Shown one piece after another: positions 1 to 6,314 of a DNA stretch of 6,314 nt. Numbering within the stretch: position 1 is the first letter of the stretch; every line of letters begins with the position of its first letter. The DNA is from Pseudomonadota bacterium (GTDB lineage Bacteria; Pseudomonadota; Gammaproteobacteria; Steroidobacterales; Steroidobacteraceae): the NCBI GenBank assembly GCA_021826035.1, contig JAKBBE010000151.1, positions 1-6,314 of the forward strand, in the 5' to 3' direction. Made by a program: the position numbers and the translations under genes. The notes below the pieces were generated by a model. It had not been told where the DNA came from. It saw nothing but the letters and a program-made list of their open reading frames with translations, and did no database searches.

Positions 1-1447
1 CGCTGTCGGTGGCCGCGAGCCGCCCGTCGCGCCAGAGCGTGCGCTGCGCGAACGAGAGTGCGCGGCTCGCCGACTCCTCCAGACCCGCACACTGAAGCGC
101 CCCGGCCGCGCGCGCCAAGCCGGCGATGGCCAGGCCATTCCAGGCAGTCAGGATCTTCTCGTCCCGTGCCGGCCGTACACGCCGCTCGCGCACCGCGAGC
201 AGCTTCCCGCGGGCGCCCTCGAGCCGCTCGGCGAGGTGCGCAACTTCGAGTCCGAGCTCGGCGGCGAGCGGTCCGGCGGCGCGCGCCACGGACAGATGCC
301 AGCGTCCCTCGAAGTTCGGCGGCTGATCGAGGCCGTAGTACGGCGCGAACGCGGCGTACTCGTCGGCCTCGAGCGTCGCCTGCACCTCCTCGCGACTCCA
401 GACGTAGTAACTGCCTTCGTGCCCGTCCGAATCGGCATCGAGGCTGGCGTAAAAGCCGCCTTCGGCCGACTGCATCTCCCGGCGCATCCACTCCCCGGTG
501 TCGCGCGCCACCGCGCCATACAACTCATCGCCGCTCGCGCGGTACGCATCGGCGTACACCCCGAGCAGCCAGGCGTTGTCGTAGAGCATTTTCTCGAAAT
601 GCGGAATGCCCCAGCGCTCATCGACCGAATAGCGGCAGAACCCGCCGCCGAGCGCATCGTGGATCCCGCCCTCGGCCATGCGCGTGAGCGTGAGCCCCGC
701 CATGTACAGCGCCTTGAGGTCCGGCGGCTCGCGCTGCACGCTGGCGCGCCAGTGGCGCAGCAGCCGCTCGATCGAGCTCGGATGGGGAAACTTCGGTGCG
801 CCGCCGAAGCCGCCCCAGCGCGCATCGAAGCTGCGCTCGAGCCCCGCGCGCGCCGCCTCGAGCGGCTCGGCGCCGAGGACGAGGTCTGCCTGCGCGGCCG
901 GCGGATCGATGCTCGCGAAGGCCGCCTCGAGCGCCTCGCGCTGCCCGTCGAGCGTCTCACGGTGCGCCGCGTAGTACTCGGCGACGCGCCGCAGCAGATC
1001 CGGGAAGCCCGGCAGTCCGTGCCGCGGCTCGGGCGGGAAATACGTGCCCCCGAAAAACGGCAACCGCTCGGCGGTGAGAAACATGGTCAACGGCCAGCCG
1101 CCCGGCCCGTGCGTGAGCATCTGCTGGGCGATTTGGTAGATCCGATCGACGTCGGGCCGCTCCTCGCGGTCGACCTTGATGTTCACGAACTGCTCGTTCA
1201 GGAGTGCGGCCGTCGCCTCGTCCTCGAAGCTCTCCGCGGCCAGCACGTGGCACCAGTGACAGGCCGCGTAGCCGACGCTCAGGTGCACCGGGCGGTTCAG
1301 CTCACGGGCGCGCCCGAAGGCCTCCTCCCCCCACGGATACCAATCGACCGGGTTGTGCGCGTGCTGGCGCAGGTACGGGCTCGCTTGGGCGATCAGGCGA
1401 TTGGTGTAGCGCGGCGTACCGTCCGCGTTCAGGTGTCGGCTGTCCAT
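1..1447 (-). CDS. DUF255 / YyaL-type thioredoxin-domain protein (C-terminus cut by window edge)
   Basis: Seen: reading leftward from ATG at 1447-1445, an open frame of 482 codons runs off the window's left edge. An early block [20 protein letters not shown] (residues 23-42) is followed by CHWC (63-66), [17 protein letters not shown] and GTYFPP. Next come [13 protein letters not shown] (211-223) and [10 protein letters not shown] (283-292). Known: this order is typical of the DUF255 family (YyaL, human SPATA20), with an N-terminal thioredoxin-like fold and a C-terminal six-hairpin-glycosidase-like barrel. Members are usually near 670-700 residues, so roughly the last 200 are missing here. Biochemical function is not established; CHWC suggests a redox role. 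No signal peptide is visible, so it is probably cytoplasmic. The start is supported by GGGAG on the minus strand (1456-1452) four bases upstream and by the family motif beginning soon after. It diverges from the rlmI operon. Family call is firm; function is open. Confidence 0.93.
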   Translation of the reverse strand, partial: MDSRHLNADGTPRYTNRLIAQASPYLRQHAHNPVDWYPWGEEAFGRARELNRPVHLSVGYAACHWCHVLAAESFEDEATAALLNEQFVNIKVDREERPDVDRIYQIAQQMLTHGPGGWPLTMFLTAERLPFFGGTYFPPEPRHGLPGFPDLLRRVAEYYAAHRETLDGQREALEAAFASIDPPAAQADLVLGAEPLEAARAGLERSFDARWGGFGGAPKFPHPSSIERLLRHWRASVQREPPDLKALYMAGLTLTRMAEGGIHDALGGGFCRYSVDERWGIPHFEKMLYDNAWLLGVYADAYRASGDELYGAVARDTGEWMRREMQSAEGGFYASLDADSDGHEGSYYVWSREEVQATLEADEYAAFAPYYGLDQPPNFEGRWHLSVARAAGPLAAELGLEVAHLAERLEGARGKLLAVRERRVRPARDEKILTAWNGLAIAGLARAAGALQCAGLEESASRALSFAQRTLWRDGRLAATDS

Positions 1448-1451
1448 GAGG

Positions 1452-1456
1452 CTCCC
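1452..1456 (-). promoter_or_regulatory. Shine-Dalgarno of the DUF255 gene
   Basis: GGGAG on the minus strand lies four bases before the ATG at 1447. It supports that start over later in-frame candidates. Confidence 0.6.
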
Positions 1457-1522
1457 GCGGGCACGCCCGGCGGACCAGTGAGGGGGCGGCCAGCATAACG
1501 CGCGGCGCGGCGCGAGCGCCTG

Positions 1523-1528
1523 TATACT
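1523..1528 (+). promoter_or_regulatory. Possible -10 element for the rlmI-lgt-thyA-SET-kup operon
   Basis: TATACT matches five of six bases of the sigma-70 -10 consensus. It is followed by a GC-rich discriminator, and transcription from it would begin about 27 nt before the rlmI TTG. No good -35 hexamer lies 16-18 bases upstream, where the sequence is almost pure G/C. The core GTATAC is palindromic, so TATACA on the other strand could equally serve the divergent gene. Confidence 0.3.
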
Positions 1529-1561
1529 GCCGCCCCGTTTTGCACCACCCCCGGCACCCCC

Positions 1562-2785
1562 TTGAGCGACACCCTCGCCGATCCGCTCCATGCTCCGCCT
1601 GCCACGCTGCGCCTGAAGCGCGGGGAGGAGCGGCGCATCGTGGCCGGACACCCGTGGGTGTTCAGCAACGAGGTCGCCGATGAGACGCCGCTGCGCGCCT
1701 TCAGCCCCGGGGCCCACGCCCGGGTCGAATCGCACCGCGGGCAGTTCCTGGGCCACGCCTACGTCAATCCGCACGCGCTCATCTGCGCGCGGATCATGAG
1801 CCGCGACCCCAGCCACCCGATCGACGCTGCGCTCATCGAGGCGCGCCTGCGCAGCGCGCTGCGGCTGCGCGAGCGGTTGCACCGCGAGCCGTACTACCGG
1901 CTCGTGTTCGGCGAGTCCGACGGCCTGCCCGGGCTGGTGCTCGATCGCTTCGGGGACGTGCTGGTCGGCCAGATCGCCACGGTCGGGATGGAGGCACTGC
2001 GCGGCACGCTCGAGGCGGTGGTGCGCGAGCTGCTCGCGCCGGCGGGTCTGTTCTGGAAGAACGACTCCGGTGCCCGAGCGCTCGAGACGCTGCCCCGCAC
2101 GGCCGAGACCGCCTTCGGTACGGTGCCCGAAGGGCTGACGGTGCGCGAGGCGGGGCTGAACTTCAGCGCGCCACTCGCCACCGGACAGAAGACCGGCTGG
2201 TTCTACGACCAGTGCGCCAACCGCGCCCGGCTCGCCCGCTATCTGGTCCCCGGGGCGCGGGTGCTGGACGTGTGCGGGTACGTCGGCGCATGGAGCCTGA
2301 CGGCGCTGGCCGCAGGGGCCTCTGCCGCGCTCTGCGTCGATGCCTCGGAGAGTGCGCTTAAGTTCGTCGAGCGCAATGCCCAGGCCAATGGCCTGAGCGC
2401 GCAGACGCTGCACGCGGACGCCTTCGATGCGCTCACGGCGTTGCACGAGCGCGGCGAGCGCTTCGACGTCGTGGTGCTCGATCCGCCCGCCTTCATCAAG
2501 CGCAAGAAGGATCTGCCGCGCGGCCAGGCGGCCTACCGCAAACTCAACCAGCTCGCCCTCGGCGTGCTCGCCGATGAGGGTCTGCTGGTCTCGTGCTCCT
2601 GCTCGTACCACCTGACGGAAGCGGCGCTGCTCGAGGCCGTGCAGGCCGCCGCGCGCCATACCGGGCGCGAGGCGCAGGTTCTCGAGGCGGGCGGCCAGTC
2701 TCCCGACCATCCGATTCACCCCGGAATCCCCGAGACTCGCTACCTGAAGGCGTTCTTCTGCCGCATCGTCGGCCAGGTCGGCTAA
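1562..2785 (+). CDS. rlmI: RlmI-like 23S rRNA (cytosine-C5) methyltransferase, class I SAM-dependent
   Basis: Predicted to transfer a methyl group from SAM to a cytosine C5 in 23S rRNA (m5C1962 for E. coli RlmI), acting in the cytoplasm. Seen: 407 residues against 396 for E. coli RlmI. The N-terminal PUA-type RNA-binding domain covers about residues 16-85 and opens with [10 protein letters not shown] and HPWVFSNE. The linker motif [17 protein letters not shown] is at 116-132 and [11 protein letters not shown] at 207-217. SAM-binding motif I is [12 protein letters not shown] (234-245), motif IV is DPPAF (307-311), and SCSCS (344-348) supplies the likely catalytic cysteine. The start is TTG with no clear Shine-Dalgarno. 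The only ATG nearby (1590) is out of frame, and later in-frame starts would cut the PUA domain. It is the first gene of the plus-strand run, 11 nt before lgt. The methyltransferase class is firm; the exact target base is inferred from the family. Confidence 0.9.
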   Translation: MSDTLADPLHAPPATLRLKRGEERRIVAGHPWVFSNEVADETPLRAFSPGAHARVESHRGQFLGHAYVNPHALICARIMSRDPSHPIDAALIEARLRSALRLRERLHREPYYRLVFGESDGLPGLVLDRFGDVLVGQIATVGMEALRGTLEAVVRELLAPAGLFWKNDSGARALETLPRTAETAFGTVPEGLTVREAGLNFSAPLATGQKTGWFYDQCANRARLARYLVPGARVLDVCGYVGAWSLTALAAGASAALCVDASESALKFVERNAQANGLSAQTLHADAFDALTALHERGERFDVVVLDPPAFIKRKKDLPRGQAAYRKLNQLALGVLADEGLLVSCSCSYHLTEAALLEAVQAAARHTGREAQVLEAGGQSPDHPIHPGIPETRYLKAFFCRIVGQVG

Positions 2786-2796
2786 ACTTCACCGCC

Positions 2797-3606
2797 ATGA
2801 TCAAGTACCCCGACATCAATCCGATCGCGTTCCGGCTCGGCCCGCTGAAGGTCCACTGGTACGGCATCATGTATCTGCTCGGCTTCGCCGGCGCCTGGGG
2901 CATGGCTCGCTATCGCGCCTCGCGTGCGGTGTCGACCTGGAAGGCCGTCGACGTCGATGACCTGATTTTCTACTGCATGCTCGGGGTCATCCTCGGCGGG
3001 CGCATCGGCTACGTGCTCTTCTACGGCATGACGTTCTGGACCGCGCACAACCCGTGGTACCCGATCGAGGTGTGGGATGGGGGCATGTCCTTCCATGGCG
3101 GGCTGCTCGGGGTCATTCTCGCCATGACGATCTTCGCGCTGCGCCGCAAGCGCAACGCTGCGGACGTGTTCGATTTCACCGCACCGCTGCCGCCGCTCGG
3201 CCTGTTCTTCGGGCGGCTCGGCAACTTCATCAACGGCGAGCTGTGGGGCAAGCCGACGACGCTGCCGTGGGGATTTCTCTACCACGGTCAGGTGCTGCAG
3301 CCCTCGCAGCTCTACGAGGCGTTCTTCGAAGGCATCGTACTGTTGACGGTGATGTGGACCTTCACCGCCAAGCCCAAACCGCGCCTGGCGGCCGCGGGGT
3401 TGTTCCTGCTGCTGTACGGGTTGTTCCGCTTTCTGGTGGAGTTCGTGCGCCTACCGGATCCGCAGCTGGGCTACCTCGCCTGGGGCTGGGTGACCATGGG
3501 CCAGGTCCTCTCCTTCCCCATGATCGTGATCGGCGCCGGTCTGATGATCTACGCCTATCAGGCGCGCAAGACCTCGGGCAATTTTCTCCCCGACACCGCT
3601 CGCTGA
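2797..3606 (+). CDS. lgt: Phosphatidylglycerol--prolipoprotein diacylglyceryl transferase
   Basis: Transfers diacylglycerol from phosphatidylglycerol to the lipobox cysteine of prolipoproteins, the first step of lipoprotein maturation, in the inner membrane. Seen: 269 residues (E. coli 291) with about seven hydrophobic segments. Family motifs include HWYGIMYLLGF (20-30), GGRIGYVLFY (68-77), SFHGGLLG (98-105) and the Lgt signature GRLGNFINGELWG (139-151). The C-terminal block is FRFLVEF (210-216), followed by MGQVLSFPM. H100, R140, N143, E148, R211 and E215 line up with E. coli H103, R143, N146, E151, R239 and E243, so the active site looks intact. ATG 2797 gives the usual N-terminus MIKYPDINPIAF; the frame is open further upstream, but only inside rlmI. 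No clear Shine-Dalgarno lies in the 11-nt gap, so translational coupling to rlmI is likely. thyA follows after 6 nt, an order shared with E. coli and many gammaproteobacteria. Confidence 0.98.
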   Translation: MIKYPDINPIAFRLGPLKVHWYGIMYLLGFAGAWGMARYRASRAVSTWKAVDVDDLIFYCMLGVILGGRIGYVLFYGMTFWTAHNPWYPIEVWDGGMSFHGGLLGVILAMTIFALRRKRNAADVFDFTAPLPPLGLFFGRLGNFINGELWGKPTTLPWGFLYHGQVLQPSQLYEAFFEGIVLLTVMWTFTAKPKPRLAAAGLFLLLYGLFRFLVEFVRLPDPQLGYLAWGWVTMGQVLSFPMIVIGAGLMIYAYQARKTSGNFLPDTAR

Positions 3607-3612
3607 ACCGCG

Positions 3613-4407
3613 ATGCGCCCGTACCTCGACCTGATGCGCCGCATCCTCGAGCGCGGGGCGCCGAAGGCTGATCGCACCGGCACCGGGACGCTCTCGTGCT
3701 TTGGGGAGCAGCTGCGCTTCGACTTGGCGCAGGGCTTCCCGCTGGTCACCACCAAGCGAGTGCACCTGCGCTCAGTGATCTGCGAGCTGCTGTGGTTCCT
3801 GCGCGGGGACACCAACGTGCGCTGGCTGCGCGAACAGGGCGTGAGTATCTGGGACGAGTGGGCCGACGAGCACGGGGAGCTCGGCCCGGTGTACGGCAAG
3901 CAGTGGCGCGCCTGGACGGCGGCCAACGGGCGCACCATCGATCAGATCAGCGCGGCGATCGAGCTGATCCGGCGCGACCCGGATTCGCGCCGGATCCTGG
4001 TGAGCGCCTGGAACGTCGCCGATCTGCCCCAGATGCGTCTGCTGCCCTGTCATGCGCTGTTCCAGTTCTACGTCGCCGGCGGCCGGCTCTCCTGCCAGCT
4101 CTACCAGCGCAGCGCCGATGTATTTCTCGGCGTACCGTTCAACATCGCCAGCTACGCCCTGCTCACTCACATGGTCGCCGAGCAGTGCGATCTCGCGCCC
4201 GGGGAGTTCATCTGGACCGGCGGGGACTGCCACCTGTACACCAATCACCTCGATCAGGCGCGCCTGCAGCTGCAGCGCGAGCCGCTGCCGCTGCCGCAGC
4301 TGCGCATCGCGCGCCGGCCACCGAGTCTGTTCGACTACCGGCTCGAGGACTTCGAGTTCGTCAACTATCAATACCATCCGGCGATCGCAGCGCCGGTGGC
4401 CGTCTAG
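3613..4407 (+). CDS. thyA: Thymidylate synthase
   Basis: Converts dUMP and 5,10-methylene-tetrahydrofolate to dTMP and dihydrofolate in the cytoplasm. Seen: 264 residues, the same length as E. coli ThyA, and alignable by eye without gaps. The nucleophile is C146 in LPCHALFQ. Other key residues sit at the E. coli numbers: R21 in the phosphate-binding loop (DRTGTG), E58, W80, Y94, R126/R127, R166 and D169 in YQRSAD, N177, H207 and Y209. ATG 3613 gives [12 protein letters not shown], the normal family start. There is no obvious Shine-Dalgarno in the 6-nt gap after lgt, so translation probably depends on coupling. No dihydrofolate reductase (folA) gene follows, although one often lies nearby in related genomes. 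Nothing suggests damage. Confidence 0.99.
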   Translation: MRPYLDLMRRILERGAPKADRTGTGTLSCFGEQLRFDLAQGFPLVTTKRVHLRSVICELLWFLRGDTNVRWLREQGVSIWDEWADEHGELGPVYGKQWRAWTAANGRTIDQISAAIELIRRDPDSRRILVSAWNVADLPQMRLLPCHALFQFYVAGGRLSCQLYQRSADVFLGVPFNIASYALLTHMVAEQCDLAPGEFIWTGGDCHLYTNHLDQARLQLQREPLPLPQLRIARRPPSLFDYRLEDFEFVNYQYHPAIAAPVAV

Positions 4408-4411
4408 GGAG
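4406..4411 (+). promoter_or_regulatory. Shine-Dalgarno of the SET-domain gene, overlapping the thyA stop
   Basis: AGGGAG lies seven bases before ATG 4419 and shares two bases with the thyA TAG stop (4405-4407). It is the best ribosome-binding site on the plus strand here and fixes the start of the SET gene, whose frame is otherwise open far upstream inside thyA. Confidence 0.75.
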
Positions 4412-4418
4412 ACTCAGC

Positions 4419-5048
4419 ATGACCGGCAAGACCGCCGCGCGCGGCGCGCCTTATTTCAAAGTCCGCCGCTCGCGTGTGCACGGCCGCGGCGCGTTCGCGC
4501 TGCGACGCATCCGCAAGGGCACCCGCGTGACCGAGTATCTCGGCGAGCACGTCTCGCATCAGGAAGCAGACCGGCGCTACGAGGACCGCGACGAGCGCGA
4601 CAACCACACGTTCCTGTTCATCCTCGATGCGCGCACGGTGATCGATGCCGGCGTCGGCGGCACCGATGCGCGCTACATGAACCATTGCTGCGATCCGAAT
4701 TGCGAGGCGGTGATCGAGGGCAAGCGGGTGTTCATCGAGGCGATCCGCACCATCGAGCCGGGCGAAGAGCTCAACTACGACTACCAGCTCGGGCGCTCGG
4801 CAGACGATCCGGCGGACGTCGATGAGATCTACGCCTGCCGCTGCGGCGCGCCGAACTGCCGTGGCACCATGCTCTGGCCGGCGAAGCGAAAGCCCGCTCG
4901 GCCCGCGCCGGTCGCAGTGCGCGCGCGCGCGAAGAGCGCACCGGCGCCCGCGAAAAAGAAGAAACGCAGTGCGCGCACGGGTGCGCGCACGAGCACCCCG
5001 CGCCGCGCAGCGCGCAAGACTCCGCGAACGCGAGCCGCGGCGCGGTGA
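4419..5048 (+). CDS. SET-domain protein-lysine N-methyltransferase with a histone-H1-like C-terminal tail
   Basis: Predicted to transfer methyl from SAM to a protein lysine; the substrate is unknown. Seen: 209 residues. The SET domain (about 12-125) starts with HGRGAFALRRI (21-31, SAM-binding GxG). It continues with EYLGE (39-43), NHTFLFILD (62-70), the NHxCxPN motif as NHCCDPN (88-94) and GEELNYDY (115-122), whose Y122 is the expected catalytic tyrosine. A post-SET CxCx4C motif (C140, C142, C147) with C91 would form the usual zinc site. No pre-SET domain is present. Residues 155-209 form a low-complexity tail: 13 Arg, 8 Lys, 16 Ala, 7 Pro and no Asp or Glu, including KKKKR (179-183). Such tails resemble H1-like bacterial proteins and suggest nucleic-acid binding (inference). 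It lies 11 nt after thyA and 4 nt before kup. Bacterial SET proteins are often thought to be acquired from eukaryotes, but base composition here matches the neighbours, so any transfer is old. Enzyme class is confident; role is not. Confidence 0.92.
   Translation: MTGKTAARGAPYFKVRRSRVHGRGAFALRRIRKGTRVTEYLGEHVSHQEADRRYEDRDERDNHTFLFILDARTVIDAGVGGTDARYMNHCCDPNCEAVIEGKRVFIEAIRTIEPGEELNYDYQLGRSADDPADVDEIYACRCGAPNCRGTMLWPAKRKPARPAPVAVRARAKSAPAPAKKKKRSARTGARTSTPRRAARKTPRTRAAAR
4881..5045 (+). other. Lys/Arg/Ala/Pro-rich tail region of the SET protein
   Basis: Codes for residues 155-209 of the SET protein, of which 44 of 55 are Lys, Arg, Ala or Pro. The DNA is low-complexity. It holds an alternating GC run at 4919-4931, an A/G-rich patch at 4952-4964 encoding KKKK, and a 12-bp tandem repeat at 4969-4992. 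The region is likely disordered and variable in length among relatives (inference). Confidence 0.8.
4969..4992 (+). repeat. 12-bp tandem repeat, two copies, each with a 10-bp palindrome
   Basis: The palindrome GTGCGCGCAC occurs exactly at 4969-4978 and again at 4981-4990, giving two 12-base units that differ only at the last base. In frame they encode ARTG then ARTS, so the repeat is probably a small in-frame duplication within the basic tail rather than a protein-binding site. Confidence 0.6.
5044..5048 (+). promoter_or_regulatory. Weak ribosome-binding site and stop/start coupling for kup
   Basis: GGTGA lies four bases before GTG 5053 and overlaps the SET stop codon (5046-5048). The signal is modest, and coupling to SET translation is likely. 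Confidence 0.4.
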
Positions 5049-5052
5049 TGCG

Positions 5053-6314
5053 GTGAGCACTCACTCGGGCCAGGCGCGCGGCTGGACGCTCGCGGCGGTG
5101 ATCGGGGCTACCGGCATCGTCTACGGCGACATTGGCACCAGCCCGCTCTATGCGCTCGAGGAGACGCTCACCGAGGCCGGGCATTTCGACCATCTGGCCG
5201 TGCTCGGCTCGCTGTCGTTGATTCTCTGGGCGTTGACCATCTCGGTCACCGTCAAGTACATCACCATCATCATGCGCGCGGACAACGAGGGCGAGGGCGG
5301 GATTCTCGCCATGTTCGCCCTGGCGCAGCGCAACAGCGTCGCCGGCAGTCTCTGGGCCCGCATCATCGTCGGCCTCGCGCTCGCCGGCACGGCGTTCTTC
5401 TTCTGCGACTCGCTGATCACTCCGGCCATCAGTGTGCTCAGCGCCGCGGAGGGCATGGCGGTGCTGAGCCCGGATTTCACGCACTTGATCGTGCCGGTCA
5501 CGGTGGCCGTGATCCTCGGGCTGTTCATCTACCAGCGGCGCGGTACCGCGCGGGTCGGGGCGCTGTTCGGCCCGATCATGATCGTGTGGTTCCTGGTGCT
5601 CGCCGTGACCGGTATCAATGCGATCCGCGCCGATCCGGTCGTGCTCTACGCCATCAACCCGATCTACGGCATGGAGCTGCTGGTGCACCGCCCCGGCGTG
5701 TCGCTCGCGATCATCGGTGCGGTGTTCCTGTGCCTCACCGGCGGTGAGGCGCTCTATGCGGACATGGGACACTTCGGCAAGGAGCCGGTGCGCATCGCGT
5801 GGTACTTCCTCATCTGGCCGGCGCTGCTCATCAACTACTTCGGCCAAGGCGCGTTGCAACTCGCCCACGGGCACTACATCCCGCTCACGCTCTACTACAT
5901 GGTCTCCCCGACTGCGCTGCCGTGGATGGTGATCCTGGCGACCGCCGCGAGCGTGATCGCCTCCCAGGCGGTGATCTCCGGGGCGTTCTCGATAGCCCGT
6001 CAGGCCGTGCAGCTCGACCTGTTGCCGCGCATCCGCGTGCTGCAGACCTCGGACACCGAGCTCGGACAGATCTATGTGCCGGCGGTCAACTGGCTGGTGT
6101 GCTGCGCGGTCGTCGCCTTCGTGGTGGGATTTCGGTCCTCGAACGCATTGTCGGCCGCGTACGGCTCGGCCGTCGTCGGCACCATGTTGATCACCACCGT
6201 ACTCGGGGCGTTCGTGGCCCTGCAGCAGTGGAACTGGCCGAAGTGGTTCGTGACGCTGGTGTTCGGACTGCTGTTGGTGGTCGATAGCGTGTTCTTCATC
6301 GGCAACATGACCAA
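5053..6314 (+). CDS. kup: Kup-type potassium uptake protein (C-terminus cut by window edge)
   Basis: Low-affinity K+ uptake across the inner membrane, thought to be H+-coupled (KUP/HAK/KT family). Seen: 420 codons open to the right edge; E. coli Kup has 622 residues, so about two thirds is present, covering nearly all of the membrane part and lacking the cytoplasmic C-terminus. Motifs are YGDIGTSPLYAL (24-35), NEGEGGIL (78-85), CDSLITPAISVLSA (118-131), TGGEALYADMGHFG (229-242) and NYFGQGA (261-267). D26, D119 and E232 correspond to E. coli D23, E116 and E229, residues important for transport. About eleven hydrophobic segments are visible. The start is GTG: it gives an N-terminus close to E. 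coli Kup (offset three residues), while the nearby ATG at 5048 meets a stop after two codons. The gene begins 4 nt after the SET stop, as the last visible gene of the operon. Confidence 0.97.
   Translation, partial: MSTHSGQARGWTLAAVIGATGIVYGDIGTSPLYALEETLTEAGHFDHLAVLGSLSLILWALTISVTVKYITIIMRADNEGEGGILAMFALAQRNSVAGSLWARIIVGLALAGTAFFFCDSLITPAISVLSAAEGMAVLSPDFTHLIVPVTVAVILGLFIYQRRGTARVGALFGPIMIVWFLVLAVTGINAIRADPVVLYAINPIYGMELLVHRPGVSLAIIGAVFLCLTGGEALYADMGHFGKEPVRIAWYFLIWPALLINYFGQGALQLAHGHYIPLTLYYMVSPTALPWMVILATAASVIASQAVISGAFSIARQAVQLDLLPRIRVLQTSDTELGQIYVPAVNWLVCCAVVAFVVGFRSSNALSAAYGSAVVGTMLITTVLGAFVALQQWNWPKWFVTLVFGLLLVVDSVFFIGNMT

Larger units (their letters stand above)
1448..1561. other. Divergent intergenic region
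   Basis: This 114-bp spacer separates the 5' ends of two divergent genes, so it should carry both promoters. It is very GC-rich apart from short AT-richer patches (CATAACG near 1493-1499, GTATAC at 1522-1527, GTTTT near 1537-1541). An 8-bp inverted repeat, GGGGCGGC (1483-1490) and GCCGCCCC (1529-1536), encloses the TATACT element. No small ORF, RNA gene or recognisable riboswitch is evident. Confidence 0.7.

Noticed and set aside
236..1498. Long plus-strand open frame of 420 codons opposite the DUF255 gene
   Set aside because: It is antisense to a gene with clear family motifs, has no recognisable domain and fits the usual antisense open frames of GC-rich codon use.
1520..1535. LexA-like box starting with CTGT next to the TATACT element
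   Set aside because: The second half-site ACAG is absent at the required spacing (GCCC is there instead).
2593..2796. 68-codon upstream extension of Lgt
   Set aside because: It lies within rlmI in another frame, is low-complexity Arg/Gly/Pro, and Lgt proteins start at MIKYPDI-like sequence.
2786..2796. Search for a terminator or separate promoter between rlmI and lgt
   Set aside because: The gap is only 11 nt with no hairpin plus T-run and no promoter-like hexamers.
3696..4418. Upstream extension of the SET frame inside thyA
   Set aside because: The extension is an Arg/Ala-rich shadow of thyA; the strong Shine-Dalgarno and the SET motif position fix the start at 4419.
4952..4961. Possible -1 frameshift site at the AAA AAG codons of the SET tail
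   Set aside because: The base before the two codons is G, so it is not the A AAA AAG heptamer, and I see no clear stimulatory element. The -1 frame would only replace the tail and end at 5056.
4771..5874. Minus-strand open frame of 367 codons across SET and kup
   Set aside because: It is rich in His, Arg, Asp and Glu with no domain, and overlaps two well-supported genes. It is a compositional shadow.

Overview
The window is a GC-rich (about two thirds G+C by eye), densely coded bacterial chromosome segment. It has six protein genes, two of them cut by the window edges, and I see no RNA gene, mobile element or CRISPR array. The lgt-thyA order, the RlmI-like methyltransferase and the base composition suggest a high-GC gammaproteobacterium. 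I cannot name the family with confidence.

Layout. On the minus strand (1-1447) is the N-terminal part of a DUF255/YyaL-type thioredoxin-domain protein. A 114-bp divergent intergenic region (1448-1561) follows and carries a -10-like TATACT. On the plus strand come five genes with gaps of 4-11 nt, which look like one operon: an RlmI-like 23S rRNA m5C methyltransferase (1562-2785, TTG start), lgt (2797-3606), thyA (3613-4407), a SET-domain protein-lysine methyltransferase with a histone-H1-like tail (4419-5048), and a Kup-type potassium transporter (5053 to beyond 6314, GTG start).

How the genes relate. rlmI, lgt and thyA are housekeeping genes for rRNA modification, lipoprotein lipidation and dTMP synthesis. 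Kup takes up K+. The outlier is the SET gene, a eukaryote-like lysine methyltransferase with a complete post-SET zinc motif. It is fused to 55 C-terminal residues made almost entirely of Lys, Arg, Ala and Pro, with no acidic residue. It sits between thyA and kup, is the only gene of the five with a clear Shine-Dalgarno, and is tightly linked to kup through the string TGATGCGGTGA. It is the most interesting item here; its substrate cannot be read from the sequence.

There is no gene-free stretch longer than 300 bases, and I found no convincing intrinsic terminator.
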